From Trichoplax adhaerens (Eukaryota; Placozoa; Uniplacotomia; Trichoplacea; Trichoplacidae): DNA of 64,000 nucleotides. A program made the translations under genes and the position numbers. The stretch covers positions 4,940,241 through 5,004,240 of the forward strand of contig NW_002060948.1 of assembly GCF_000150275.1 (NCBI RefSeq), read 5' to 3'. The notes under the pieces were generated by a model. That model did no database searches. It had not been told where the DNA came from and saw only the letters and a program-made list of their open reading frames with translations. Of the stretch, positions 62,354 to 64,000 are shown piece by piece (the first letter of the stretch is position 1; every line of letters starts with the position of its first letter).

Positions 62354-63344
62354 CCACTAACAGTGATGGCAATTACTTTTCTGTTTATTTTTTCCCTACT
62401 ATACTCTATTTACTATTATAACTATGCTAAATTATCTTTTGGGTTTTACTCGAGATAGACTGGTAACTAGACAGGATTGACGATCTATTATTCCTATATT
62501 TAATGTGAATAATGACGATAGGAAGCTCGATATCTTAAAATAATCTTTCTATCTTGTTAATAGTATGGTAGTAACGAATCATCAATGATATCATTATGCT
62601 GTTGTACAAATTGAAAGATCACGCTAAAGTAATATTTTAATTTATGAGAAATGAATAGAAATTTAAAATGGCTGATCGTGTTCATACATAGGCCTGTAAA
62701 CCAAAACTAAAGTTTTATTTTGTATTCCAATACAGTAGAAGATTATAAAAATCAGTTTCTTCATTAACAACATCTCCTTAGACGTCTTATCCAAATTGGT
62801 CATTGATCAGTGAGAAGATTTTATAAATTTTATTACATGCTGTTTGTTAAACAAGATAGCTTACTAGACGCGGAACTGAACTTAATGATCCTTACTAATT
62901 CTTGTTTTGATCCAAAATTATTCATGTGGAAGACTGAATAGTCAATCTTTTTCTTAGAAAATTAAGGTTATTAACAAAAACTTGCGATATGATCGCTAAA
63001 TCATGTTGCATCTGATACGTAATGAGTCATATCATAAATCAATAAACATATGAAAATTAAATTGGCATTAAAGAATAACAGTTATAGTTTCTATCCATTT
63101 ATATTATCTATAGAGTGTAAGCCAGTAGTAAAATTTATCCAAGGAGGATCGAATCTATGTCTAATTTGCTCTTGAGGTATAATTGCATGACCTACTGCAG
63201 TTTATCCATATTCGATATTTCTCTTAAAACGATAACTTAATTGATCTGCAATAAGCTTAATTAAAATTCTTTCTACTATGTTGCATAAAATTTTATTTAA
63301 GGAATGGTTAGAATTAAAAAGATGAAACGCGAAGAGATAATAAA
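62354..63344. other. 3' flank of the receptor, no gene seen
   Basis: AT-rich, no supported open frame. Confidence 0.45.
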
Positions 63345-63600
63345 ATATATTTCAAAATAGTTTATCGCTAGTCAACGGAGAGAAATAAATCATGATGCCC
63401 TATATCTAATTCTATGCTAATGAAATTTACCTCTAAACGGTAGTTCATCTCTAGTTAACGAAGGAAATAAATCCTAAAGGCCCAAATCTAATTCTTCCCA
63501 AATACAATTTACTTCAAATAGTTAATTTATCGCTAGTTAACCAAGAGAAATAAATCACGATGACCTGTATCTAATCCTATCCGTATATTTTATTTTAATA
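63345..63600. repeat. Tandem repeat, 3 copies of about 83 bp
   Basis: The word ctagt followed by caacgg, taacga or taacca occurs at 63368, 63451 and 63533 (spacing 83 and 82 bp). Each copy continues with agaaataaatc, atgaccc-like text and atctaattct, then an A/T-rich spacer. Confidence 0.88.
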
Positions 63601-64000
63601 TGCATTTCATCCAGTGAGATCCTAAATTATCATCTACAGCATCGATACCTTAATTCATTAAATACCAATAGAGGAAAATTTTTAAATCTGTCTCATTGTG
63701 GTATGCAACTTTTTATGATGTAACGCAATCAACGGTAGCAAGATTACGACAGGCACTGGTGAGTATAACTTCCCCTTTGTTAAGTCTAATCCACAAATTG
63801 ATAAATGGAAATAATCTCAATAATTTAATAAGGTTGTAGAATCCAAGTTTCATCGCATTTATAATCGCAATAATGTTGAATTTATGCATTATAATTAATG
63901 GAAATTCTTAACTACGTCAGAGTACAAATTATTTTTTAACTTCTGTAGGTCTTACGCGTAAATTTGTAGATCTGACTAAGTTTTACTCCAATAAATTGAA
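63601..64000. other. Window end, no gene seen
   Basis: No supported feature; AT-rich sequence to the end of the window. Confidence 0.4.

Overview
The window looks like nuclear DNA from an early-branching animal, most likely a placozoan (Trichoplax or a relative). That is an inference from four things: strongly AT-rich sequence; multi-exon genes with short GT-AG introns, mostly about 50-400 bp; animal-specific families (LDL-receptor class A repeats, an adhesion-type seven-helix receptor, the ELYS nucleoporin, an F-box protein); and a head-to-tail array of single-coding-exon rhodopsin-like receptors. No bacterial-type operon, viral gene, tRNA or rRNA was seen.

Layout. 1-1561 (+): four LDLa exons of an extracellular protein, incomplete at both ends. 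2413-4847 (-): NAD kinase, reconstructed exon by exon from the conserved core to the stop. 5850-13600: almost gene-free, with tandem repeats and runs of a TACTGTA/TACAGTA motif. 13647-22869 (+): a large ELYS (AHCTF1-like) gene, 39 exons recovered and about 1,615 residues, with micro-exons of 25-28 nt. 24190-24930: five-copy repeat. 25509-27158 (+): intronless F-box protein with ankyrin-like repeats. 28997-30665 (-): the seven-helix part of an adhesion-type receptor; exons at 31574-31687 and 36114-36329 on the same strand may belong to its ectodomain. 33590-33925: an unusually GC-rich segment. 33960-34725: a 410-bp duplication carrying a perfect hairpin. 41815-50983 (-): three intact receptors of one family plus one broken copy, inside duplicated units that also share flanking sequence. 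50984-61381: gene-poor, with several short tandem arrays. 61382-62353 (+): an unrelated divergent rhodopsin-like receptor.

The genes do not form one pathway. NAD kinase, ELYS and the F-box protein are housekeeping or regulatory genes; the rest is mainly receptor repertoire. The most interesting points are: (1) the 41.8-51.0 kb receptor family has lost three class A landmarks in every copy (Asp2.50 to Gly, CWxP to SNLP, NPxxY to NAxxY) but keeps DRY and the extracellular disulfide; (2) the duplicated receptors share a 5'-leader intron that decides the start codon; (3) nearly every long intergenic region holds its own 2-5 copy tandem array with a different unit. I saw no system that is clearly unprecedented.
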